The notes under the pieces were generated by a model. That model saw only the letters and a program-made list of their open reading frames with translations. It did not search any database and had not been told where the DNA came from. A DNA stretch of 64,000 bases from Tetraselmis striata. Lineage: Eukaryota > Chlorophyta > Chlorodendrophyceae > Chlorodendrales > Chlorodendraceae. Numbering within the stretch: the stretch's first letter is position 1; each line of letters begins with the position of its first letter. Location: the NCBI GenBank assembly GCA_006384855.1, contig VCJN01001113.1, positions 18,675 to 82,674 of the forward strand, written 5' to 3'. A program made the translations under genes and the position numbers. Shown one piece after another: positions 12,601 through 22,850 of this stretch.

Positions 12601-15600
12601 GGGAAGGAGCTTGATGCCGTACAGGCCTGTGGTGCCGGGGTAGGGCTGAAGGTGGATGACTGCGCCATCTGGGGTGATCATGCTGTTGAGGAGGCGGCTG
12701 AAGTAGAAAGAGTAGCCCTGCATGCTGAGTTGATGGGTGCTGAGGAGGCGGCTGATGTTGGTGAGACCGACACCGGAGGTGATGTCAGGATTATGGTAAC
12801 AGTCTCGTGCCACAATGGTATGTGGCATGCCTGTGATGTCTAGTGTTGGCGCCAGCGTGGTGCCGATGCCGACTGCCGGTTGCCCGAAACCGCCCACCAG
12901 AAATTGCTCCGCCGCAGGAATGTCCATGTAGTATATGTAGTCGGTGCGGTGGGCATTGACGTGAGAGGATGCTCCCGAGTCGATGAGCACCCATGCTTCG
13001 CCATCGCTGATGATGAGGGTGCCGTATGACGTGTGGCAGACAGTGATGACGGCTGGGGAAGGGGCGGCGCCCGAGACAGCCTTGATGTAGTTGCGCATGA
13101 CGTTGAGATCGATGACCCCGCCGAGAAGTTTGCGCAGTGTCGCCTCAGAAAGGTGAGATGTGGGCAGATCATCCAAGGTGAAGCCCATGGCGCGAGCGCG
13201 TAGAGCTGCAGGGGGCTCGCACCATCTGCCGTTGTCTGCCCAGGACCAGGGGCCATCATGTTCGTAGACCATGCCAGTGCCCGGCTGACCGTTGGTTTGC
13301 ATGCGAAAAGCGTATGAGCCGGGGCGGGCGACGAACTTCGGAAAGTAGTCAGTTGTCACCACTGGAGTAAAGTGGGGGAATTCGGATATACAGAGGTCCC
13401 ACGCGCAGGGGCCGGGGTCGGTGAGCTCGATGGCGTTGATGTTGTTGATGTAGTCCTGAACGTCGGTTTGCGAAGCGATATTGGTCCACAGGAGGGTGTC
13501 GCGGTGAGCCGCCGAGCCGCAGGCGGTCGCACGCAGGATGTTGCCGGTGCCAAGTGAGGAGAGTATCTCCGGGAAGTCCAGCGCGCCTGGAACATTCTCC
13601 ACAATGTACCGCACCGGTGTGGGCTGTGTAGTCAGGTAGAAACGGATGAAACTGATGACGGAAGCAAAGGCCCGAGAGCGATGGTCCTGCCAGCCAAGGC
13701 GTGAGCCAGCGCGCGACCATGGTTGACACGGTGGGCCTGACACGATGAGGGTGACCGGACGCAGGGTCTCCAGCTCCGCGATAGTGATGTTGTTGACGTC
13801 CATGGGGGTCCTGGCATGACAGTCCTGAAATGCTGAAGGGGGCAGACGGTCCGGGTACTTGTCGCTGATGACATGTAGGCGATGCGTCCACATAGTACGA
13901 GCCTCGGGCGACGGGTCGGCGCCGGTGATCTTGTGGATGGTGAAGCCGTATTCTACCAGAGCCTCTACTTCAGATGCCGATGGGCCATGGCAGGGCGAAA
14001 AGAGATGGTCGATGACCAGAGAGGTTGGCAGCGGGAGGATCGGCGCAGCGGTGAGGAGCGGTAGTGTTGGTGGCGGGTCGCCACGCAGGGCGCCTTGCTC
14101 CGCATGAAGAATGTGGGATGCCAACGCCGCCGAGGCGGGAAATGTGGGTGAAGTGAGGCATAGGGGTTGGGCTGGGGTGGGGACGGGGTGGGGACGTTGC
14201 CAATTGATGTCGAATAGGTGGATGGGGGGATCGAGGGAGTAGGGATGGGAGTAAACGTTCCAGCGGGGGGGGATGTCGGGGGTATCGAAGATCGGGAAGG
14301 CGTCGGGGTGAGGGCGGGAGCGGTGAACATGCCATGAGTGTGAGAACGGGGACTCGAAGTCGGCATAAGAGTCGGAGTAGGGGACGTGCCAGGGGTCATG
14401 TAAGTCATCCTCCGCGCTGTCCTCGCCCTCCCCCTCCTGTGCTCCGGTGTCCGCCCCTCCTGGGGCGGTAGTGTTGCAGGTGAGCATGATAGGCAGGCTG
14501 CTGTGGTGTTGTGCTGATGGGGACACTCCCACGAACGGGTAGGCCTCCTGGTGTCCCGTCGGCCGCTGGGTGAAGGTGTCGCTGGCCTGCTGATGACCCG
14601 GGTGCTGATGTCCAGCCGGGGAGACGAAGCCGACCGGCTGTTGATGACGTTGCATGCCGTCGTTGCCGCCCTGGTTTGTCCAACGCTGCTGCCGCTGGGG
14701 CCTGTCCTGATTGTTGCGGTTGTCGTTGTAGAAAGGCTGGCCTGGCGGCGCCCGATGGCGGTAGTTGTCGCGCGGGTGGTGGCCATAGTTGGTGTTGACG
14801 CGACGCTCCGCAGGCGCGCGCTGATGGCGGTCATAGCGAGGGTTGGTCATGGTGCTGGTCGGCGTGGTGTCATCCAGGATACGCAGGCCATTGGCATGGC
14901 GCCTGGCCACACACTGCTGCTGGGTATGGCCCGGACGGTCACACCGTCTGCAGACAACGCTGGGCCCGGTGGTGTGCTGCGGGTCCCTGGGGCTGTAGGA
15001 ATTAATGAGGTTTGGCGGGCACGCGCGGAGGCGCTGCTGACGCTGACGCTTGCGCGCCTCCATGTTCTGTCCGGCGCTGATGATGGTCGCCAGCTTCTCG
15101 TTGACAGTGGCCGCCGAGGTGGTGGTGTCGACGATATGATCGTAGTCTGGGTGAAGGCCTGGGATGAGGTAGTTGGCAGCCACGTACTCGAAGGTCCACT
15201 GGCCATGTGCCTTGTTCAGCAGATTCCAGAGGTTCTGGTAGCGACGAACATACACCTGAACCGGCTCATTCGGGAGCTGGCCCGCTGTGATCTCTTCCTC
15301 CAAGCGCTTACGCTCCTCCATGGCTGAGCCCTGGAGCTCAGTAAGAAGAGCCTTCCATGCGGTATATCCACACTTCCTGGAATCCATGCTGATGCTGTTG
15401 ACGATGGCTAGTGCCATGGGATAATGGGCCGTTGCGTGGCGTAGGGCGGCCAGAAGGATCATTTGCTCCTGACGGGTGCCTTTGCCCTTGGTGGTGTCCA
15501 AGTAGCCAGCGCTGCCGAGAGCGATCTTGATGGCTTGAGCGTTGTCTCGTGTAGAGATGGCGTTGTCCCAGATGGGGACGTTCTTGAGGTCGAGTGTCGG

Positions 15601-15804
15601 CTTCACCGCAGCTGGCTTGATATGCTGGACGACCTCGGAGTCATCGTCTGACGCCCCGTCCATGCTGAAGGCGTCGTCAGAACTGGTATCATCACGGAAG
15701 TCAGGAGGTGGTGGGGCGTGGCCAGGGTCGGTCTTGATCGCACTCTGCCGAGCCAGATTGGCCAGGGGGGTGTTCATCATGCCGGTGTTGATGCTGGTAG
15801 ACAT
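9635..15804 (-). CDS. Copia Gag-DNMT-Pol polyprotein, frameshifted at a poly(G) run
   Basis: The first frame runs from the ATG at 15804 to 10468 (1778 codons) and the second covers about 10868-9635. In order: acidic N-terminus; Gag; zinc knuckle CRRCDRPGHTQQQC (about residue 283); proline-rich linker; DNMT (about 598-910); protease WVLIDSGASSHV (DSG 942-944); integrase HHCC (LGH...CPAC) and core with VIDDW (Asp1153), IRADRSAVYTG and HHQACLAERSF; reverse transcriptase (TKTYAPVVSF, QFDVTCAFLNANLDEDVYVY, then YVDDIMLA in the second frame); RNase H (FFVDADWA, AMSTAEAEF, HIDLKFQYA). The break lies in the codons before the expected YPPPGYGRKDQAW, where 20 or so C residues (G on the plus strand, about 10848-10868) replace a few proline codons. 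Homopolymer slippage or a sequencing error both explain it. The start was chosen as the first ATG inside the element; the frame extends upstream into the LTR without a further need. Confidence 0.9.
13075..14013 (-). other. Cytosine-C5 DNA methyltransferase domain inside the copia polyprotein
   Basis: Roughly 310 residues carry C5-methyltransferase motifs in order: a motif-I-like LFSPCHG (about 601-607, weaker than the usual FxGxG), motif IV SGPPCQPWSRAG with the catalytic Cys at residue 693, motif VI IVENVPGA (Glu736), a motif-VIII-like AHRDTLLWTN, and a terminal ALRARAMGF ... LRKLLGGVIDLNVM resembling motifs IX-X (GG where GN is usual). It is in frame with Gag before it and protease after it, so it would be made as part of the polyprotein. 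Expected chemistry is transfer of a methyl group from S-adenosylmethionine to cytosine in DNA. Sequence preference cannot be read from the sequence. Confidence 0.88.
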
Positions 15805-15997
15805 TGCTAAGGGATGGCGCACTTGTGCTTGAGGATGTATAACTGTAGGGGTGGGCGGGTGGGAAGAAAAAAAACTCGTCGCACGGCGCCGTCGACAGTC
15901 GAAAGTTGTCGAGGGTCGAGATACACGCAGGTTGAAGCCTCTGGCAGGCGTCGAGCACGGGGCAAGACGTCGAACCAAAGGAGAGGGCCCAAAAACC

Positions 15998-16484
15998 TGT
16001 CGGAGGGGATTGTCGAAGTGATGGCTGAGTGACACTGTCACTGATGGGGGGAGAGTCGGCGCGCGAGAGTCGGCGTGCACGCGTCGAATCACGTCGAGTG
16101 CCAGCAAGCAAGGTGCGAGCTGGAAAGGCAAAGGGCTGCTATGAGCCGTGGGCGATGGACGATAGGTAGTCGCTGTCGCCGTGGTGATGGCTGAGTGGCA
16201 CTGTCACGAGAGAGAAAGGGTGAGTCGGAATATTTCTGGAAAAGCAGTTGACTGAATTACAAGGAGCCGAGGCTGGCAATTTATACCAGCCGACTAGGTG
16301 TCACTTAGAACGGACACCTCTCCGTCTAAGAAGGCCAACTGGCAAAGATGCCTAGGTGCCATGCTTTGGTGCCGTACTGCTGCCATAAGGTCCAAATTAG
16401 GCACAGGTACGGCAGCCAGAAAAATGCGGAATTTCACAGAGAGAAAAAGCGGATTCAGGGTACCGGGGTACCCTGGGTCCAACA
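15998..16484 (-). repeat. 5' LTR of the copia element
   Basis: This 487-bp LTR should hold the promoter for the minus-strand element. It differs from the other LTR by a CGCG-type 4-bp indel near 16065 and about three base changes. Confidence 0.93.
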
Positions 16485-16489
16485 AAGTG

Positions 16490-17071
16490 CTTCATTCATG
16501 CACCTATTGGCCACCTAGTGGCGCTGCACTATACGGGTACCCGTACGGCAATAAAGCTCACCGCCGAAAAATCGACGCTTCGCTGGATAAGGATTTGTTT
16601 CCCGCCCCCGGGCCGGGACAGGACTGGCACCAGTGAAACCCTTGCAGCGTCCACGACGGCGGCGCTGTTTAGGTAGGGATCCAGTTACAGAAAGCCCTGG
16701 GTAGGCCGTAGGCGACGCTCCGTCATAGTCAACAAGCAAATTGCCGATACATTCTGCCATACTAATTGAAGGCCATTGATAGAATTTCAAACACTGCTGG
16801 ATCGCCGTCTAAAACAGTGCCATTAAAATACCCGGCACTGACCACGGAAGGTCCGCCCTACCGGTTTGGGCGTCGGCCCATTCGAGTAATAATGCGACTT
16901 GGGGCAAGCCCCAACCCACGGAGCAAAGCATTTCGGGATTGCGATACATGTGCAGGCAAAAAGGCGATGCGAGGGAGGGCCCGACGCCATAGCTGGATTT
17001 CACATTCCCAGTAAAATCCAGGGCGCCGTGAAAGGGGGGAAGGGGGGGGCGGGGGGGGGGGAGGGGGGGGG
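16490..17071. repeat. Non-coding repeat-derived stretch
   Basis: A segment near 16600-16705 (GACAGGACTGGCACCAGTGA ... GAAAGCCCTGGGTAG) is found inverted near 24345-24570, and its left part recurs near 28776-28806. It looks like a dispersed short element. The rest shows no gene. Poly(G) tracts lie near 17035-17072. Confidence 0.5.
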
Positions 17072-17488
17072 GCATTTCAAGGGAGGTAGGCAGGCAAGAT
17101 TCGCCAAAAAGTTCGCAAGCTTAGTTACACGGAAATGGCGGGGTACTTGTGGCAAAGAGCCACTAAGAGGAAGGGAGGGCGGGTTGTGCAGGCGCAGGAG
17201 GCCAGCACAAAACTAAGAGAGTGGTCCAGTCTAGCGGACGATGATGGTTTGATAAGATTTGATGGGTACATGGGTGACACCCGTTTTCGCCATGGGCGGC
17301 ACGCAAAGTGCCTTACATCGGCTTTTCAATGCTAAAGCACTAGTGCCAACGCACCAGCGCTAAAGCAAAGTACTGGTCTCGACCCCCGCATACCCTAGGT
17401 GCATGCATGGAGGGGCAAAGTGAACCGCAAGAACACAGCTCTAAACATTTCAAGGGAGATGGGCGGGGAAGAGTTGCCACCTTGGTCT

Positions 17489-18621
17489 TTAGGACTGCGG
17501 AGGGGGGCGGGGCGGCATCCGACGGAGCGGGGGCGACGCCGAGAATAAGGCTGCGAAGGACCACATGGGGGGAGCGAGCGAGCCAAACAGAAGCGCCGCG
17601 GCACGGGTGGGATGCGTCGTCGGGTCGATGTACTCGTTGATTACTGCATAATTGCGGGCCCAACCGTCCCAGTGGCGGATTTTGTCCAGAGGCACACCTG
17701 CTGCATTTGCGCCACATGCCGCGCCCTTTCGTAAGGAGTGCGAGGTCCACACGAATCCTTTGGGGGGGAGGGGGGGGGCTCGATTGATGCGGGCGACGGC
17801 CCGCGTTAGCCAGTCGCCGAGGGCGGAGGCTTTCCATGTGAGGGGCGGTGTAGCCATGTCGCCAGGGAGCGCCCAGAATCGGTCCGGTTGCTTGGCGGAG
17901 GGGGTTGCCCGCCGGAACGCTGCGTCGCGGTAAGCGATAAAGCGGCAAAGAAGGGCTGTCCACGCGGGCACGGCGGTGGCAGGGATTTGGAGTAGGGGCT
18001 TGAACCCGTCTCGACGCCTGCGATGTCCCCCCTTCTCGCGGTTGACGAGGAGGGTGATGTTATGGGTGTCCACGGCCATGTCGCGGAGTCGACAGGAGAC
18101 GCCGGACTCGCCACGGGAGTAATACACGAAGGTTGAGCATACCGCGGCGCCCTCGCGGAGGATGGTGCCGTAGCCGGGAGTGGTCATGGGAAGGTTAGCA
18201 AGGACGTCAAGGATGTTGGTAGTGATGAGGGGGGCAAGGGGGGCGCTCCGCAGCTCCTCGCTAGTCTTGAGCTGGCGGATTTGAAGCGCCCACTTCATGT
18301 CGCCGGTGGCTGTATACCGGTGGCCGGGGCGTCGTCCCAACCGGTGTGACGCAGGAAGGTGTTGGTGGCTGAGAGGTAGGGTTGTGGAGAGCCGGCACCG
18401 ATGGTGCCGCGCTCCGCGATCCATGCGAGGTAGCGGACACAGGTAGCCTCGGTGCAGTCCGGGGGATAGATGCCTTACTCGTCGATGCAAAACTCGGCGA
18501 AGAGACGAATCTTGCCTTCGTAGTTGGAATAGGTGCCGGCCGTGGGCGAGGTAGTTAGCAAATTGAGCACCTTCGCGCCCCAATCCTCTGTGCCGTAGAG
18601 AGTCTCGATGCTACCTCCCAT
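17489..18621 (-). pseudogene. Tyrosine recombinase of YR element copy 1 (broken)
   Basis: The ATG at 18621 opens a frame with a core-binding domain (YEGKIRLFAEFCID, VRYLAWIAERGTIGAGS, LSATNTFLRHTG). It is cut by a TAA at 18477-18475 and a frameshift near 18310-18330. The catalytic part follows: FVYYSRGESGVSCRLRD and WTSHSLRKGAACGANAAGV with the conserved Arg, then IRHWDGW and the nucleophile Tyr in NEYIDP. The fold is that of phage-integrase-type recombinases used by DIRS-like retroelements and Cryptons. With a stop and a frameshift it cannot make full protein. Confidence 0.75.
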
Positions 18622-19511
18622 GAGCTAGGTCCACAGAGCCTTTGCTGCGGCGTCGGCGATGAAATAGATAGGCGTCTTCGTACGTGGTGCGGCGGACACT
18701 GCGCCGGAACGCGCCGTGCGCCGCGGCCGGGTCTGAGGGTGGCGCTCGCCGGTTGGTGTTGGCCGAATCAGGGGCGGCACGAAATTGATGCCATGACGGC
18801 ATGGTACTGTAGCAGCTGACCTCGTAGGGAGCGTCGCGTGAGTACTACCGGACTCGTCTAGCTGCCTATGAGAGGCCGCCGCGCTGAGGGCGGTTGAAGC
18901 GGGTTTGCGATGCAGCGGGTCGGGGAGGCCGCGCAAGAAAGAGGGAGTCGGTGTGGACTCGTGATGTACATGTTGAAGGACAAAGTAGCGCCAGAGGGGT
19001 TGGCCCTGGCGGTTGGCCCTCGCGAGGGTAATGGGAGGATGACGGCTCGCATAGGAGGGTCAGTGGTGAGAGAGTCCCGCTCATGCTAACGACTCCATCC
19101 AGTGCAACGTTACTCGGAAGGCGCGCCCGGAGGCGTGCCCTCGAAACGCAGCTGCCGGAGGTCGGCACGGCGGAGCACCCCCGTCATTCGGCCTTATCGA
19201 CCGAAGGGGGCTCAACTTTTTCCTTGCTCCTGCAAGAGTCCTTGATGCCGTCCTTTTGAAATAAAGGTGGCTCGTGGCGCCACCGCCTAGCACAATACAC
19301 CGGGAGCGTAGTTTTGAAGTTTTCGCGGCTGCCGCCGCCACCGTCCCGGTCGCGGTTATTGCGCCGGAGGGCGCCGCCGAAGCGCTGATGGCGCGCGGTG
19401 ATTTTTGCGGCGCTTGCGATGTTGGCGTCGTAGACGCGGTCCTTTTAGAGCTCCAGTTGCTCTGAGAACTCGGCGACCCAGGCTCTCGGTACCCGCCGGG
19501 CGGAAGTAACG

Positions 19512-20306
19512 CTACTCCCGTACGACGTCAAGCGCGAAAGTGTCGCCGTGGTGCATCTGTGTGTCCATGTGCTTGCGGAGGTACGCCAGACGAAACCGAT
19601 GGCCGTCGTCGATGGCCTCCATGTTGTGGACGATGGCCTCAAGTCGCTGCACGAAGGCCGGAGTAATTCCCTCGCGGTGGCGCATGCCGTCGCTAGCAGT
19701 TACGCAACTCGATGGTCGAGCCAGCAATGCAACCCCGTAGCACGCGGCGTGGTAGTATTCATATGCTGCCGGGTGGAGGCGAGGGTTACCACGCAGGTAC
19801 TCGAGCACACGGTCGAGGGCGATAAGGAAGAGCCTGGGGCGTCGCAGACTGTCGGAAGGCATCCCGTTCTCGAAATTTGGCAGAGTCGTAGCGAGGGCGC
19901 TTTTCCAATTGAGGTAGTGTGGTTCGCTCGAAGGGGTGGCGAAGGGCGCACGGACGTTTTGATCCTTACCACCGGCGCGGGACTCGTTCCCGCCCGGAAT
20001 GGCGTCCTCTTCACCGGCGGCGGCTGCCGGCGGTATAGGAGTCTTTTGAGTGGTGAAGAACCTGGAGAGCCGCTCTTGGATGAATTGCTTCAATCTTATA
20101 TCTTCCGCCTTACGACGCCCCGCCTCGATGGGGTCGTGATCAGTAACTGTCGTTCCGATGCCCTCGAGCGATAGCCGCCGCCTTGCCAACGTCGACCATC
20201 TTGGGGGCGGTAGGTGAGACGCGGCATATGTCATCGCAAAGGGGTCGTCGGGGAGAGAGCCGCGTGGAGAAGAGAGAAAGGAAGAGCCTCGGCTTGAGCT
20301 GGTCAT
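19512..20306 (-). CDS. ORF1 (Gag-like, unknown) of YR element copy 1
   Basis: A 264-residue open frame from the ATG at 20306. I recognise no named domain. Its C-terminal part (HNMEAIDDGHRFRLAYLRKH ... HHGDTFALDVVRE) matches the end of the ORF1 at 21718-22149 (RNHAEAIDKAFRFSRLAFL ... VHGDQGVLDVLRA), so it is a family-specific protein found upstream of the recombinase in both copies. A structural or DNA-binding Gag-like role is inferred from position only. The frame overlaps the 5' end of the element close to the right direct repeat. Confidence 0.6.
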   Translation of the reverse strand: MTSSSRGSSFLSSPRGSLPDDPFAMTYAASHLPPPRWSTLARRRLSLEGIGTTVTDHDPIEAGRRKAEDIRLKQFIQERLSRFFTTQKTPIPPAAAAGEEDAIPGGNESRAGGKDQNVRAPFATPSSEPHYLNWKSALATTLPNFENGMPSDSLRRPRLFLIALDRVLEYLRGNPRLHPAAYEYYHAACYGVALLARPSSCVTASDGMRHREGITPAFVQRLEAIVHNMEAIDDGHRFRLAYLRKHMDTQMHHGDTFALDVVRE

Positions 20307-20669
20307 GTGGTAGCAGCGCGAGCGAAGGGTGGAAGGTTTACTACCGTTTCCGAAGGCCTGGCCACTCTGCACGGTACGAAACCGCGAGTTACTGTTGTGC
20401 AGGCAAGAGGCCAGCACACAACTAAGAGAATGGTCCTGTCTAGCGGACGATGATGGTTTTATAAGATTTGATGGGTACGGGGCGGGTGACCGCCATTTTC
20501 GCCGTAGAGGGCGGCACGCAAAGTGCCGTACATCGGCTTTTCCGTGTTGCTAAAGCACTAGCTAGTGCCAAAGCACCGGCGCTAAAGCACAATACCGATG
20601 TCGACCCCCGCATACCCTAGCTAGGTGCAGGGAGGGAACAAGAAAACCCCAAGAACACAGCTCTTAACA

Positions 20670-21450
20670 GATAAAGGTTGTAACTGAATCCTTACATGAA
20701 CGACGAGCTGCCAGCTAATGTCGTCGCGTACGTCCATGTATGTGCAGCACGCCAGCACATAACCCCGATGTCAGCCTATCCCGTATCGTATACCCCGTCC
20801 TAGACTCCCAGTCTTATATGATTGTCTTACAATATTATTAGTCATCATTGTGCACAAAAGTATGGCGGCTTCGCCGCTATGAGAAGAGGAGGCGGGGCCC
20901 TTATCTTTGTATACCGTTCATCGATTCGCATATATTCTTGTGCACTAGTACCCGTAGTTCGTATATAGATGTCGTAAGGATTACATAGGTTTCGTAATGT
21001 ATCGTTGTATAACCCTAGAAAAGGGCGGACCACGGATAGCAATGGCTCGGGTCGGGCACGGAGGGGCAGAACTGCACGAAAAGCTCGATTAATTGCTGAG
21101 TCGAGATGGTAAATGCGAAGAAAGACGTAGAAGAAGACGTCTTTGTACTGTTCAAAACTTGTTTACGGGGTGTCCTCCCTTTCCCTAACCGCTTTTCGGC
21201 TACCGTGCTACTCAGTGGCACGAGATACTAGGTACCTGTTGTTGCGCCCTTTTTGGGTGCAACACGAGTAGACATAAAAGCAGCCATAACAGCTGAGCCT
21301 GCCATCTTCCAGTTTCGCTGCGTTACACGCAACGATTGACTATCTCGTAATATGTTGCGGGCAGGGTCACCCCTGGTTGTTCAAGACCACACCCGGCTCA
21401 TCATCCGTGTGTGAAATTCTTATCCGTACGTCGGTGCGTTCCCGTGTCAA
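20670..21450. other. Spacer between two divergent YR elements
   Basis: No gene is seen. The segment at about 21280-21330 (AAGCAGCCATAACA ... CCATCTTCCAGTTTCGCTGC) recurs inverted near 62895-62945, so it belongs to a dispersed repeat, possibly the 5' end of YR copy 2. Confidence 0.5.
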
Positions 21451-22434
21451 ATGGAGAAGAGCCCGTCGTTGAACCTACCGACGCTCGAATCGCTACAAGC
21501 ACACGTGAAGGCCCAGTCTAAATTGTTGCGCGAGCTTGTAACAACGTTGGATCAGTTGACGGCTCGTGACCATGTTGTTCGTGGAGACGGAGCACATGCC
21601 TCCGGTTCCGGGCAGCGCATCGCGGGACAGCCAACTGGCAGCGGGGGAGCCGCAGTGCGCCCTGGCTCCGACTTAGAGCTAGCCCATAGCGGCCGTGTCG
21701 GAGCAAATCCGTGAGTAGTGACGAGGACGACTACCTCGCGGTGCCAGAGCTACTGCAACGAGCAGAGTCTGGTTATTTACGAGGCCGTTCGACCAGTCAG
21801 CCGATTGCCTAGACTCTTCCCCCTGAGCAGCGACCAAACGAACGAGTACCTCAAGCAGGATGACCGGCGTCTGCCGGCCCAGGAGGAGTATCTTTGGATG
21901 TCGTGTTTCGGCGCCCACATGGTCGCACTTTTCGTAGCTCTCAACGAGCTGCCACCCTACGTTCCTGCTGCAAATCAAGACTTTGCCCCCTACCTCGCGC
22001 GTGCTCGGAATCACGCCGAAGCCATCGACAAGGCGTTTCGCTTTAGTCGTTTGGCCTTCCTACGGAGGCTCAACGAGGTCGAGCTTGTGCACGGTGATCA
22101 AGGCGTTCTGGACGTGCTGCGAGCCCAGCACTTTCAGCATGCTTCTTAGCACCTAGATTCTGCGATTTTTGGGGACCTCATGAAGGACGACTGCGAGCGT
22201 CGCGTCTTCGAGGCGACGGTTGCCAGCAGCGCAGAAGCTACCGCTACTGCTCGAGTGGCGGCTGCGGCTGCAGAACGCGGGCGCGGACGTGGGCGTGGTG
22301 GGGGCGCGGGCGTGGCCTCAAGGGTGAGCACGAGTGACGGGGTGGGGGCCTTTCGTCGGAATTGCTGGCGCTTTGCGAGGCCATTTTTCGGTGACCGCCG
22401 CAAGGTTAATCCTAGCAGCTCAACGACAGGATGA
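21451..22434 (+). pseudogene. ORF1 of YR element copy 2 (broken)
   Basis: It starts with an ATG at 21451 (MEKSPSLNLPTLESLQAHVK), stops at 21714, and continues in other frames: SSDEDDYLAVPELLQRAESG, then a 21718-22149 frame ending with the family C-terminal motif, then a Gly/Arg-rich tail (ERGRGRGRGGGAG, 22180-22434). At least two frame breaks make this a decayed copy. It shows that ORF1 proteins of this family may end in an RG-rich nucleic-acid-binding tail. Confidence 0.55.
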
Positions 22435-22458
22435 ACGCCATGTGTCCAGACCAGACCC

Positions 22459-22490
<32 letters not shown>

Positions 22491-22850
22491 TCATTTAGCC
22501 TTTCCTCCGTACGGCGCTTCTTACACCTACAGCCGAGTGCGGCTCAACCATCCGCACACCTGCGCATGGCGGCTCAACTGACCACCTCCCGTACCATCTC
22601 ATCGCTGCGTCAGTCGGTTGTCACACTGCGTGTTACAACTAGTTCGCAGCGACCAAGCTTTGCGCGTGTACGTTCCGCGCGTCAGGCGCGTGATAGGCGC
22701 TACGAGTGCGAAGGGCGCGCGGGGCGGCCCTCCTACCTGAACCTAGCCCCGCAAACCCATACTGGTGCTGTTGCAAACCCGTCCAGCAACTACCGGCCAA
22801 CCGCCGAAAACCTAACCGATGCCACCGAGTACTTGCTAACATGAACCGTC

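Larger units (their letters stand above)
9145..16484 (-). mobile_element. Complete Ty1/copia LTR retrotransposon carrying a DNA methyltransferase
   Basis: The element is bounded by LTRs of 483 and 487 bp that begin TG and end CA and are flanked by the 5-bp duplication AAGTG at 9140-9144 and 16485-16489. Its coding strand is minus. Domain order is Gag with zinc knuckle, a cytosine-C5 methyltransferase, protease, integrase, reverse transcriptase and RNase H; integrase before reverse transcriptase defines copia. A purine tract (GATGAGGAGGGG on the minus strand) abuts the 3' LTR. I do not recognise a standard tRNA primer site after the 5' LTR. The LTRs differ by about three substitutions and one 4-bp indel, so insertion is recent. 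Confidence 0.93.
17072..20669 (-). mobile_element. Tyrosine-recombinase element, copy 1, with split direct repeats
   Basis: Two direct repeats of about 270 bp lie at 17183-17449 and 20394-20669, enclosing an ORF1 gene and a tyrosine recombinase gene on the minus strand. A shorter repeat beginning CATTTCAAGGGAG occurs at about 17447-17480 and 17072-17105, on either side of the left long repeat. Read on the minus strand this gives A1-ORFs-B1-A2-B2, the split-direct-repeat layout known from PAT/TOC/Ngaro-type elements, although 78 bp separate A2 from B2 and the B match is only about 80%. No reverse transcriptase or RNase H is found between ORF1 and the recombinase. Confidence 0.68.

Noticed and set aside
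18622-19511. A reverse transcriptase hidden between ORF1 and the recombinase of YR copy 1
   Set aside because: I checked the minus-strand frames for RT and RNase H motifs and found none; the space is also too short.
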